Positions 10,710 to 19,679 of a stretch of DNA of 64,000 bases are shown here, one piece after another; within the stretch, counting starts at the first letter, position 1, and every line of letters begins with the position of its first letter. Under the pieces are notes generated by a model that saw only the letters and a program-made list of their open reading frames with translations, was not told the origin of the DNA and made no database searches. A program made the position numbers and the translations under genes. This DNA comes from Paratinospora sagittata (Eukaryota > Streptophyta > Magnoliopsida > Ranunculales > Menispermaceae), in the NCBI GenBank assembly GCA_035771175.1, contig CM069593.1, forward strand, positions 35,104,741 through 35,168,740, written 5' to 3'.

Positions 10710-10913
10710 TTATTCTGAGTCGGAGTAAATTAGTGCATCATCGTCTTCGAAAACAGCTTCAAAAGATTCATCGTCACTAGATAAGGTTGGTTCTTGAAGT
10801 TTGTTATCCCACTGAAAAAGGATTTGACGAGAAGGTGTTAAACAAAGTATAACCACAAACAAAAACCCAAAAACACTCAAGACAGTCGCAATTTCGAGTA
10901 TGACCAGAGACAT
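10710..10913 (-). CDS. Small viral ORF with membrane segment and acidic tail (67 aa)
   Basis: This short frame follows the tRNA primer site by about 60 bp in viral sense. Residues 2-27 are strongly hydrophobic (IATVLSVFGFLFVVILCL), suggesting one membrane segment, and the tail is acidic (SDDESFEAVFEDDD). No family was recognised. Its position matches the start of the viral coding region before the movement protein. It may be the remains of the N-terminus of a longer protein rather than a gene of its own. Confidence 0.4.
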   Translation of the reverse strand: MSLVILEIATVLSVFGFLFVVILCLTPSRQILFQWDNKLQEPTLSSDDESFEAVFEDDDALIYSDSE

Positions 10914-10971
10914 GAAACATGACTAAAAAGTAGAAAACCACCAATTGATTTTTGCATCAATAGACTGACTT

Positions 10972-10984
10972 GGCTCTAATACCA
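10972..10984 (-). other. Viral primer binding site (tRNA-Met)
   Basis: The minus strand reads TGGTATTAGAGCC, one base different from the tRNA-Met primer sites of the LTR elements in this window. In caulimovirids this site marks the start of minus-strand DNA synthesis and map position 1; here the leader lies on one side and the first ORF on the other, as expected. Confidence 0.8.
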
Positions 10985-10992
10985 ATAGTACG

Positions 10993-11212
10993 TGCATTCG
11001 ACGAGCAGGAAACTGACTGCGGCCTTCCAAGACACTTAAGTGCTTGGTTGTGAAACTTAAGTCGACGTTTCAATACATGGATATGGGGTAAACTAGGATC
11101 GTGACTCTTCCATTGGGTTATCAGTTGGTTTGTAAGAGACTTGCAGGCAGTATAATGATACTATAGCAACAAATTCCACTGGGTTTTAGGAATCTGAACA
11201 ATCAGAGTCATC
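10993..11212 (-). repeat. Leader segment copy 2 (direct repeat)
   Basis: A copy of the 9761-9979 segment in its native position between the viral promoter and the primer site. Confidence 0.9.
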
Positions 11213-11700
11213 ACAGATAACAATCACACAACAACATCGACATGGCATTACATAGATAAGAAAGATTACAACCAGTAATACAATAGCACATATAGGAAGA
11301 ACTCCTAGACGAGACAACATTACGAGACCTAAAAACAACAGACTGGAAAAAATAAACTAGAAGGACGGGACAAGTAGAGAACTTGGTTTATTTCTCTCCC
11401 CGGTTATGCCTTCGCTACATACATATTGATGGGTATTTATAGATGGAAAACAAAAGGGACGGACTTAAGGCGTAGTGAAATCCATGCGCATGCGCCAAAC
11501 TTTTTACAAAGACGAAGCTTGCTTTCATGCTGTAAAGAGAAGAGGAATCTTGCTTTTGCTGCTTTATGAACAGTTGGCGAGCTGTAAAGGATTGCGAATC
11601 TTTTCTATTCGTGCGATAGGTGTGCTGGAGATCCGCTTTTGTCGGGCAATAGTCCATCAATCGTCGTCAGATGTAGTGGACGAATGATGGCCATCAAAAT
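11213..11700 (-). promoter_or_regulatory. Viral intergenic region and promoter, minus copy
   Basis: A TATAAATA box (complement of 11434-11441) is followed in viral sense by an AATAAA signal about 45 bases later and a long leader. This promoter plus polyadenylation signal arrangement is typical of pararetrovirus pregenomic RNA. The upstream part contains the palindromic word GCGCATGCGC. The region is mirrored at 16010-16485. Confidence 0.75.
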
Positions 11701-12450
11701 CAATGTCATCCCATAGATCTACAGGATCAAGATGATAGAGTTGTTCCAGGTACCCTGGATGTAATGCCACGTATTCTTGTAGGAATTGGGTTAGCTCGGC
11801 ATGGAGATGATTGTGGGAGGGATCTTGCCCAGCTCTGCCAATGAGAAAAGTGTAGTCGACTGGAGATGTGATCCATTTCGTGCTCAGGTTCCATGAAAAG
11901 AGATCATGTTGGAATTTTTGTAATTCTGGGACAAATGGCCACCATGGAGAAGTGGATGGAGGAAAATCAGGCGGAATGTTTTGTCAAGGATTTTGCCATG
12001 GCTGGTGATGCATGCTTGGAAAAATTTGCCGATAACGTAGATAACAGAAAGATGACTTGAGAACCTTGTAAAAGAATACTTGTTCTGTACCAGAGGTTGG
12101 GCCATCCTCATTATCAAGATCAAGGACATTGTTGTCAACATGAGTAGATATGGGTGCAAAGAATATAATGGTTAAATATCTTCGCCGCCACTGAGAAAAT
12201 TCTTGCATCCATTGGTTGTGAGTAGCAAACTTTAAAAGAAACTTATAAAACTGGGTTTGATCTGTACTCATGTGACTGCCATTAACAATAACCTAAAATA
12301 TATAGGAATCAAGTCGTAGCTTATCCAGAACAAAACCAATCCAATGATTTCGAATGACATAAGAAAGATAGCATGATGGTTCTTTCGGGAAATCATAAAG
12401 ATTGAGCATCGTGAAGGGGAAGAGATATGGATATGTAGGATGAGGCACAT
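11700..12450 (-). pseudogene. Viral C-terminal region, minus copy
   Basis: Frames 11984-12271 and 11884-12159 carry the region that follows RNase H in the plus-strand copy, including MSTDQTQFYKFLLKFATHNQWMQ and a DNEDGPTSGTEQVFFYKVL stretch. No domain was recognised. It is joined directly to the RT end at 12450 because RNase H is deleted in this copy. Confidence 0.6.
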
Positions 12451-13476
12451 ATAGAATGTCAGATATTTGACAAAAAGTCCCATATAGTTGACTAAACCAA
12501 GAAATTGTTGCACTGTGACTTTGTCAGGGAGAATATCTGGGAACTCCTGGAGTTTAGAAGAAATATGAGGCAGCAACTGTAGCTTAGAATCAACAATTTT
12601 CATGCCCAAGAAATCAATAGTTGTTTGACACAACTGCATTTTCTTGGCAGATAACATCAATCCATTTTGGCAGCAAAGGTCATAGAATTGTTGGAGAAGT
12701 TTCAGATGAGATTGATGATATGGAGAGAAGAGAAGAATGTCATCAATGTAGATCAAAAGCTGAGACTGCAATGGCTGAAACATTTTGAGCATCGCTAGTT
12801 GAAACAATGAAGGAGCCGTTTTTAAACCGAAAGGCATAACATTCCAATGAAAATTGAATCCTAGGATGACAAAGGCCGTTTTTGGCCTATCATCAGGGTG
12901 AATGCCTAGCTGCCAAAACCCAGACTTGCAATCTAATTTTGAGAATATAGTTGCATTGGCAAGCTGCTGAAAAAGGGCTTCTAGCCTTGGTAGAGGAAAC
13001 TTAATATCCTGCAAGAATGCGTTGAGAGGTTGATAATTAATGACCAGTCTCATTTTTCCTCGTACCTGTTCTGATCGTTTGTTGACATAAAATGCCTCAC
13101 ATGCCCAAGAAGAAGAAGTACGAGAAATCAAGCCTTCTTGTATGAGCTGTTGAGTTTCTTGTATGGCCAATGTTAGTTGGGCTGGAGGCATACCTTGATG
13201 AGTAGCCTTTGTAGGATTAAGATCTTCGTTAAGCTTGAACGAGAGCTTAATAAAGAAGTCGGGATTGGTCCATAAAGGATGATTGCATTTTGTGACAAAT
13301 TTTGTATGTGATTTAGCACAACAGTCTGCCTTGAATTTAAATTCCAACTCTTGAAAAGGAGGGGAGAGAGAGTGGTATATGACTTCGGGAACAGAAGTAA
13401 TCCATGGAAGGAAGAAAGACCGAAACCTCAAACCAGAAGAAGTCCAATTCAGATTCTTGATTTGTTGGATACCCAA
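12451..13476 (-). pseudogene. Viral reverse transcriptase, minus copy (RNase H deleted)
   Basis: A long open frame (12268-13476) carries the RT domain: MRLVINYQPLN, FPLPRLEALF, FSKLDCKSGFWQL, MPFGLKTAPSLFQ and the catalytic YIDDILLFS (complement of about 12739-12750), then FLGMKI and QQFLGLVNYMGLF. The catalytic aspartates are present. The frame then jumps at about 12450 into the C-terminal region, so the RNase H domain seen at 14600-15030 in the other copy has been lost by a deletion of about 740 bp. The enzyme would copy pregenomic RNA into DNA. Confidence 0.87.
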
Positions 13477-13983
13477 TAATAAAATCTTTTGAGAGGCTAG
13501 GGGAGCCCAAGATTTTATGTTTGAAGCTTAGGGTAGGAAGGAGTTGAATCTTGACAGGTTTACTGATGAGAGTAATCTCCAACTGAGAATCTCTTGCAGT
13601 ATTGAAGGATTTAGAATAAGGCTTCCAGCATTCAGGAGGTAGTAAGGAAGGATGTATGAGTGCAGCAGAAGCCCCTATGTCAAATAAAGCGAGACACTTA
13701 ATTGATTTAGAATAGGGGTTCGCGAGGATATGTACAAAAGCATGGGGAAAACTGACAGCGTTTGTGGAAGATGTGAGACACATAATCTCGTGAGTGTCAT
13801 TATCTTCTTGAGAAATAGCCAGAAGAGAGTCTGGACTATAGTCACAGTCAAAGGAGAAAACATACTCAATATCAGAGAAGTCTGCATCAGCAAGCTGAGA
13901 GACCTGCTGGAGGAGAGACACCTTATGCTTCTGTTTTGGACAATTCTTAGCAAAATGCCCTGGTCGTCGGCAAATCAAACATC
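13337..13983 (-). pseudogene. Viral coat CCHC knuckle and aspartic protease
   Basis: The frame begins with a perfect C-x2-C-x4-H-x4-C knuckle (CLICRRPGHFAKNC), the mark of the caulimovirid coat-protein C-terminus, with a TGA just before it. Further on, LFDIGASAALIHPS matches the pararetroviral protease active site, although the usual T or S after D is isoleucine. The frame runs out of register with the RT frame near 13460 (IIGYP), a frameshift. Confidence 0.8.
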
Positions 13984-14165
13984 ATGTTCCTGGAGGCTTT
14001 CCTTTTTTAGGTCATTTCCGGAGAAATCTCCATTTCTACTTTTTCGAAAGAACCTTGTGTTTCGATTTGCGAAACTTTTTGTGTTTCTTTGGCTTGTAGG
14101 CTGGGGCAAATTCATTACAGTTGCACTGCTTTTCGCGCGAGCTGCATTTGATGACAATAATCTGA
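13984..14165 (-). pseudogene. Viral coat-protein C-terminal basic region, fused to RT
   Basis: The minus frame CSSREKQCNCNEF followed by KPKKHKKFRKSKHK is a cysteine/lysine-rich stretch expected just before the CCHC knuckle. It is joined in frame, at the word SPDQIIVIK, to the RT fragment 14166-14402, creating a chimeric 82-residue ORF (14036-14284) that no virus would encode. A TAG follows the lysine-rich run. Confidence 0.7.
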
Positions 14166-14402
14166 TCTGGAGAGAAGAGAAGGATGTCATCAATGTAGAT
14201 AAAAAGCTGAGACTGCAATGGCTGAAACATTTTGAGCATCGCTTGTTGAAACAATGAAGGAGCCGTTTTTAAACCGAAAGGCATAACATTCCAATGAAAA
14301 TGGAATCCTGGGATGACAAACGCCGTTTTTGGCCTGTCATCAGGGTGAATGCCTAGCTGCCAAAACCCAGACTTGCAATCGAATTTTGAGAATATAGTTA
14401 CA
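14166..14402 (-). repeat. Duplicated RT fragment
   Basis: This is a second copy, in the same orientation, of about 12721-12953. It includes MPFGLKTAPSLFQQ and YIDDILLFS (complement of 14186-14197). It ends abruptly at 14402, where the plus-strand arm begins, so this is the hinge of the inverted repeat. Confidence 0.85.
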
Positions 14403-15185
14403 GCCTCATATTTCTTCTAAACTCTAGGAGTTCCCAGATATTCTCCCTGACAAAGTCACAGTGCAACAGTTTCTTGGTTTAGTCAACTATATGGGACTCT
14501 TTGTCAAATATCTGACATTTTATAGTTCAAGGCTTTCAGCTCTGTTGAAGAAATCACCTCCAACCTGAAATGAAACTCATACTGAAATCGTCCGGTATTT
14601 CAAAAAAACATTCTCAAATGCTTCCTTCTCTCAAAATTCCAGGCTCAAGTAAACGCAACCTTCAAACGGATGCCAATGACTATTTTTGGGGCGGCGCGCT
14701 ATTTGAAGAATTGCCTTATAAATCTTGGCATCTCTGCAGTTACAAAAGTGGCAAATTCAAAGACTTTTGAGGCCCATTACCATTCCACATTTAAGGAAAT
14801 CTTGGCAGTAAAACGATCCATTGAAAAATTCCAACTTCATCTTGTTGGCCATTGTTTCCACATTGAAATGGACATGTCTGCTTTCCCTAATATGTTGAAA
14901 TTCAAACAAAAAATGCTCCCAAATCCTCAGCTCCTCCGATGGGCAAATTGGTTCTCCCAATATGACTTTATTGTCCAACACATCCCGGGAAAGACCAATT
15001 CACTTGCTGATTTTCTTTCTCGTCCTTGCAAGTTTCAGTCAAACGCTTCTTTGCGTTTCCTAACTCCCTTGGTCAGTGTCATATCTGACCCCGGACCCTC
15101 ATCCCCTCCTCAAGATCCTCCACCACCAGATGTAATAGATTTCATTTCCTTTCTCCCTGTCGACCTCAAAAGCAAGATCTTCTAG
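14403..15185 (+). pseudogene. Viral RT end and RNase H, plus copy
   Basis: The plus strand continues the RT (FPDILPDKVTVQQFLGLVN, then a MGLFVKYLTFYSSR segment) and enters RNase H: QTDANDYFWGGALFEE, HYHSTFKEILAVKRSI, FQLHLVGHCFHIEMD and a YDFIVQHIPGKTNSLADFLSR end. These match the usual TDAS, E-KE-LA, TD and H-x5-N-x2-AD positions of the family, with some catalytic acids altered. At least two frameshifts (about 14575 and 14755) split it. Past 15040 is a proline-rich linker. Confidence 0.82.
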
Positions 15186-15240
15186 TCCATTACGGATACT
15201 CACCAGATAGACAGCCTGCTCAAAATTATCACTCGGCATT

Positions 15241-15980
15241 ATGGAATGTTTTTTTGCAATGTGCCTCATCCTGCATATCCATATCTCTTCCCCTTCACGA
15301 TGCTCAATCTTTATGATTTCCCGAAAGAACCATCATGCTATCTTTCTTATGTCATTCGAAATCATTGGATTGGTTTTGTTCTGGATAAGCTACGACTTGA
15401 TTCCAATATGTTTCAGGTTGTTGTTAATGGCAGTCACATGAGTACAGATCAAACCCGATTTTATAAGTTTCTTTTAAAGTTTGCTACTCACAACCAATGG
15501 ATGCAAGAATTTTCTCAATGGCGACGAAGATATTTAACCATTATATTCTTTGCACCCAAATCTGCTCATGTTGACAACAATATCTCTGATCTTGATAATG
15601 AGGATGACCCAACCTCTGGTACAGAACAAGTATTCTTTTACAAGGTTCTCAGGTAATCTTTCTGTTATTTACGTTATCGGCCAATTTTTCCAAGTATGCA
15701 TCACCAGCCATGGCAAAATCCTTGGCAAAACATTTCACCTGATTTTCCTCCATCCACTTCTCCATGGTTGTCCCAGAATCACAAAAATTCCAGCATGATC
15801 ACTGTTCATGGAACCTTAGCACGAAATGGATCACATCTCCAGTCGACTACTCTTTTCTCATTGGCAGAGCTGGGCAAGATCCCTCCCACAATCATCTCCA
15901 TGTCAAGCTAACCCAATTCCTACAAGAATACGTGGCACAACATTCCAAGTTACCTCGAACAACTCTATCATCTTGATCCT
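15241..15980 (+). pseudogene. Viral C-terminal region, plus copy
   Basis: Frames 15246-15656, 15550-15798 and 15696-15911 mirror the minus copy at 11700-12450. The longest runs FTMLNLYDFPKEPSCYLSY, then FVLDKLRLDSNMFQVVVNG and MSTDQTRFYKFLLKFATHN. A TAA near 15655 and frame shifts break it. The function of this tail is not recognised. Confidence 0.6.
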
Positions 15981-16009
15981 GTAGATCTATGGGATGACAT
16001 TGATTTTGA

Positions 16010-16320
16010 TGGTCATCATTCGTCCACCACATCTGACGACGATTGATGGACTATTGCCCGACAAAAGCGGATTCCCTCCAGCACGCCTATCGTACGAATA
16101 GAAAAGATTCGCAATCCTTTACAGCTCGCCAACTGTTCATAAAGCTGCAAAAGCCTTTATAGCATGAAAGCCAGCCTCGTCTTTGTAAAAAGTCTGGCGC
16201 ATGCGCATGGATTTCACTACGCCTTAAGTCCGTCCCTTTTGTTTTTCATCTATAAATACCCATCAGTATGTATGTAGCGAAGGCATAACCGGGGAGAGAA
16301 ATAAACCAAGTTCTCTACTT
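16010..16320 (+). promoter_or_regulatory. Viral intergenic region and promoter, plus copy
   Basis: TATAAATA at 16251-16258 is followed by AATAAA at 16300-16305. The region mirrors 11415-11700 of the minus copy, so the two viral promoters point away from the centre of the locus and outward into the flanking hAT sequence. Confidence 0.75.
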
Positions 16321-16507
16321 GTCCCATCCGTCTAGTTTATGTTTTCCAGTCTGTTGTTTTTTAGGTCTCGCAATATTGTCTCGTCTAGGTGTTCTTCCTA
16401 TATGGGCTATTGTATTACTGGTTGTAATCTTTCTTACCTGTGTAATGCTATGTCAATGTTGTTTTGTGATTGTTATCTGTGATGACTCTGATTGTTCGAA
16501 TTCCTAA
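16319..16507 (+). CDS. Leader ORF, hydrophobic with acidic end (62 aa)
   Basis: This short ORF lies in the viral leader just after the promoter. It is very hydrophobic (AIVLLVVIFLTCVMLC) and ends VICDDSDCSNS. Upstream ORFs are common in pararetrovirus leaders. The last residues share coding DNA with the artificial C-terminus of the movement-protein frame at 9953. No known family was recognised, and it may not be translated. Confidence 0.3.
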   Translation: MSHPSSLCFPVCCFLGLAILSRLGVLPIWAIVLLVVIFLTCVMLCQCCFVIVICDDSDCSNS

Positions 16508-16645
16508 AACCCAGTGGAATTTGTTGCTACAATATCATTATACTGCCTGCAAGTCTCTTACAAACCAACTAATAACCCAATGGAAGAGTCATGATCCTAG
16601 TTTACCCCCTATCCGTGTATTGAAACGATGACTTAAGTTCCACAA
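16485..16645 (+). repeat. Leader segment copy 3 (inverted relative to copies 1 and 2)
   Basis: This is the reverse-complement counterpart of 9763-9979 and 10993-11212. It ends against the (GT)n tract without reaching a primer site. Confidence 0.88.
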
Positions 16646-16669
16646 GTGTGTGTGTGTGTGTGTGTGTGT
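16646..16669. repeat. (GT)n microsatellite, right edge of the viral block
   Basis: About twelve GT units border the viral leader and lead into the right arm of the hAT-type element. Confidence 0.9.
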
Positions 16670-16685
16670 ATCTTCGAAGTTGTTC

Positions 16686-16836
16686 GAGACGCCATCATCG
16701 ATGTTGTTGGAGATGTTCGGAGTAGCAATGTTGTCGGAGAATCGTCGGACAACACTTGTTTGAGACGCCGTCATCGATGTCGTTGGAGATGTTCGGAGTA
16801 GACAATGTTGTCGGAGAATCGTCGGACAACACAAAG
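16686..16836. repeat. Two tandem 76-bp units
   Basis: Units starting gagacgccrtcatcgatg at 16686 and 16762 are nearly identical and each ends in tcggagaatcgtcggacaacac. They lie in the right arm of the hAT-type element. A minus frame that is open here is a shadow of the repeat. Confidence 0.88.
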
Positions 16837-17045
16837 ATGGGTTAGGATTCGAGGGTTTCTCATTAAAATCCTGTTATATTAAATAAAAAACATATTTATA
16901 GATAAGCCTGTATAGTTTTCTATCTTTATCCATAGACATCTTCAACTCTTCGAAAATTTCTTAGACCCCCCTCTAACTACCTAGCAAACCCCACCTAGGC
17001 GGTTCTCTCCCAAAATGGCTTAGGCTTGACAACGTTGATCCTACT

Positions 17046-17340
17046 AGTCAGTCCTTAGTGGGGAAACTGAAGAAATATTGGCGAGTTATGCTTTTTGTTG
17101 TAGTATGGTTTGTCTAGAAAGAGAAAAATTCCAGAATTTTCAACGATGTAATGAACAATATTGAACATGTGTGGGATAATTCCGTTTTTTGGTTCGCTCA
17201 CTAGATCAGCTCCTGTAAGCTATCCAGGGGTCATAGTATTAGTGATTGGCTTAGGAATTGGCATGCTATTTTGGAATCGATGTAACCAGTTTCCAGGGGA
17301 TAACTCGTCCCCTGAAAACATTAGTATGTTGCGCTAGCAG
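17046..17340 (+). pseudogene. L1-type LINE C-terminus, right part
   Basis: This continues the LINE interrupted at 9573. The plus frame reads VVWFV, a stop, KEKNSRIFNDVMNNIEHVWD, then VFWFAH and ISSCK, which resembles the W-x-ERN-x-RIF ending of plant L1 ORF2 proteins. The C-terminal tail decays into noncoding sequence near 17340; no poly(A) tail was seen. Confidence 0.72.
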
Positions 17341-18347
17341 CAGTTTATCTCTTATATAGAAATATATGTCTCCTGTCAAAAACAAAGAAAACCTCAAACT
17401 TAGCATTTGCTACAGATTTAGTTGCATTAGTTAACACTACATCAACAGATACCATGAAACATATTCTTGAACATGTTTAATCAATCATCCATGACTTGTG
17501 CAAAAAGATAAGGGATTAAGATAGATCCTCGGTATAAACCTACAGTAATTAGGAACTCACTAGTTTCTCCTATTGTTGAATAAATCCTACATATGACTTG
17601 CTAAGTCTGTATAGCTATTAATAACCCTTTTTTTGTTAAATCCACTATATTATATCTCCAAGTACTCTAATCATAGGCTAGCTAGAATTTTAAATTACAA
17701 CAGTCCTACTAAATTTAAATAACAAGACTTTTAATGGAATCAACAACTCAAAATACTACTAAAATACACACAACCTACGAATAGGAGATGTTGTGCAACT
17801 ATCTACAGAATCTAAATTATCAACAAGTTCTCCAAGAACGTTACAAATAGTAAATCAAACATACAAAGCCTCTAATCAAGGAATAGTGGAAAGAGCTATC
17901 CAACAAAGCATCCAAACAACAACAATAACCCCAAGAGAAAATGATTTTAAGAAAATCATAAGTGAATTTAACAATTATTACAGGACTTGAAAACTCCTTT
18001 TAGATACTTTTCTATAGAGAATTTTTGTATTTGACACTTTCATATGATAATCTTGTCTTAAAAATTAAAAAGATTAACCAAAAGAGAGAGAGTTAAAAAA
18101 TATTCAAGTTAAAGAGAGAAACAGGACTAATGAGCAATACATTCAAGCAATCCAACCACCTAAGTTAAATCATCAAAGATGAGGGACAAAAAGGCCCTAA
18201 GATCCGCTAGGATATTGGACTATACATATAATATAACTTCCAAATGAAAACCACACAAAGCAATAATTGACAATAAATCTAGAAGTCTCCATTTCATATA
18301 AAAACAAAGGCGTTTACATGGACTAACTGACAAAGCCCACCCACCAA
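17341..18347. other. Stretch with no recognised element; one unassigned ORF (17793-17990, plus)
   Basis: This is AT-rich sequence. The only credible-looking frame encodes 65 residues (STESKLSTSSPRTLQIVNQ, then NQGIVERAIQQSIQT) rich in Ser, Thr, Gln and Asn. It has normal codon texture but no recognised family. It could be a scrap of another mobile or viral element; this is a guess. If the exon at 18426 belongs to a live gene, this region is its first intron. Confidence 0.3.
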
Positions 18348-18425
18348 TCAGTACAACCATGAAATTTGGAAATGGAAACTCAATGAAGGAAATAAGAAAG
18401 AAAAATAAAAATAAAAGAGTTCACC

Positions 18426-18629
18426 TTCAGCCTGTTTCAACCCGTTTGCCTCGGGCATAGGATTTCCAGACTGCTCTGCGTCGGAAACTCCATTAGTATC
18501 AGCTTTTGTGGACTCAAGATTGCTGAGGTTATCTTTTGAGGGTGCATCAGTCGAATCCACGGGTTCCGAAGAATTCGTAGAATTCTGTGAAACTCTTCGG
18601 TTCTTAGCTCTGCTAGATTTCCCGGCCAT
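18426..18629 (-). CDS. Exon 1 of a CLU/FRIENDLY-like (clustered mitochondria) protein gene
   Basis: The minus strand encodes 68 residues (MAGKSSRAKNRRVSQNS... to LKQAE) and then meets a splice donor GTGAAC at 18425. The opening MAGKS plus a basic patch, followed by a Ser/Thr/Asp/Ala-rich low-complexity stretch, matches my recollection of plant CLU (FMT) proteins, in which the next exon continues with a GDLHLYPVSV-like segment. CLU is a large cytosolic RNA-binding protein needed for normal mitochondrial distribution. The ATG has a good context (AAAATGGCC). No second exon was found between here and position 1, so the gene has a giant TE-filled intron, is truncated, or is a captured fragment. 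Confidence 0.6.
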
Positions 18630-19100
18630 TTTTCAAGCCCTAAATCAACAATCAAAAAAATAATAAACAAATAAACAAAACATAAAACAAAGTTTTCAAT
18701 CCAAAACTCCAGCTCTCCGACTTTATCGCTGATATAACCTCAAATATAATAGGAGTATCGAAGCGCAGAGCTGACGATGAGAGGAGAAATACTGAAGAAG
18801 AGGAAAAAAGAAAGAAAAGAAAATAACGAACAGTTTATGAGGATTGCAGAGAAGAACAGTATCAATAGGAGAAGGTCGGTCGATTTTCACATAAACGAAA
18901 GGATAGCAGCCTTTGCAAACCTACTCGAAAAGAGTCGCTAAGAAACGCCGGCGGCGCCAAATGCTCTTTCTCTTGCGCCTCGCTGTCGTATGGAACTCTT
19001 TCTTGCTTCCTTCTGCCCTCTTTTGATTTGATTGTGGAGGCTCTTTTGTCTAATTTCCTCCTCGGGGTTTTGCTTCGTCCAGCCAGGTTTTCAGGGTTTT
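18630..19100 (-). promoter_or_regulatory. 5' UTR and promoter region of the CLU-like exon
   Basis: This is GC-richer than the surroundings (for example cgccggcggcgcc near 18950). On the minus strand it runs into the ATG at 18629. GA/CT-rich tracts at 18770-18830 are typical of plant 5' UTRs. No clear TATA box was seen, which fits a housekeeping gene. Confidence 0.4.
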
Positions 19101-19679
19101 AATTCATCTTTTTCCCCTTTCATTCTTGGTTTGGCAAAAGTACCCTTTTGAGACTCCTCACTTTGCTTGGACTTGAAATGAAAAAATAAATCTTTCAAAA
19201 AAAACAGAAATAAAAAAATAAAATAAAATAAAAGAGACAAGTGCAAGTTTTTCATGAACGAACTTGTGTAATTCTCTCTCTCTTTTTTATCCTTTTTGAT
19301 AGCCTTGCAAGTTTTTGATAACCCTGTGAAATTCTGCCTTACTGATCATTTTGATTTCTTGCATAAATGTCTGTTCTTGAGATTTTGATATTTCTTTGAA
19401 ATAAGAAATTAAGAGAATAATCTAAAATTAATTTGTGGTACACTGTTCAAATTTAAAAGCCAACATTCATATTATCAGTTGATAGATAGGAGAAATACAC
19501 AACAACAAAAGTAAAAAATCATGTTAGCACATATTTTCGTATTTTGTAGAATAATTTGAAGGATGATTCTATGAAACTGTACGTATCTTTTGACCCATAA
19601 TAACTTTATTCTTGGGTTTGTAGCAAAACTACTGATTTTTTAGTTTGTGTGATCAAAATAGAAGAAAATGAGAAATGAA
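19101..19679. other. AT-rich intergenic sequence
   Basis: No gene, repeat boundary or RNA gene recognised. Confidence 0.4.

Larger units (their letters stand above)
9763..16645. mobile_element. Rearranged endogenous pararetrovirus (Caulimoviridae, florendovirus/petuvirus-like)
   Basis: The block joins several pieces of one viral genome in two orientations. The minus strand 14402 to 9763 holds a RT piece, CCHC/protease, RT, C-terminal region, promoter/leader, primer site, a small ORF, the movement protein and a second leader copy. The plus strand 14403-16645 holds the RT end, RNase H, C-terminal region, promoter and leader. There are no LTRs, no integrase and a 30K-type movement protein, which points to a pararetrovirus rather than a Ty3 element. 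Genus is inferred from motif resemblance only. All coding parts carry stops, frameshifts or deletions. Confidence 0.85.
9582..17037. mobile_element. Non-autonomous hAT-type element carrying the viral block
   Basis: An exact 8-bp target duplication ATCCTACT (9574-9581 and 17038-17045) flanks terminal inverted repeats CAATGTTGTCAAGGC (left) and CAACGTTGTCAAGCC (right, reverse complement). Eight-base duplications and CA(A/G)TGTTGTCAA ends fit plant hAT MITE-like elements. Without the viral block it would be about 570 bp (9582-9762 plus 16646-17037) and has no transposase. It sits inside an L1-type LINE. Confidence 0.85.

Noticed and set aside
9763..11212. Direct repeats 9761-9979 and 10993-11212 read as LTRs of a small retroelement
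   Set aside because: The repeats match viral leader sequence, lack TG/CA ends and polypurine tract, and enclose a movement protein; a third inverted copy exists. A rearranged pararetrovirus explains them better.
13730..14257. 175-residue plus frame
   Set aside because: Antisense shadow of the viral coat/protease/RT segment, which has clear motifs on the minus strand.
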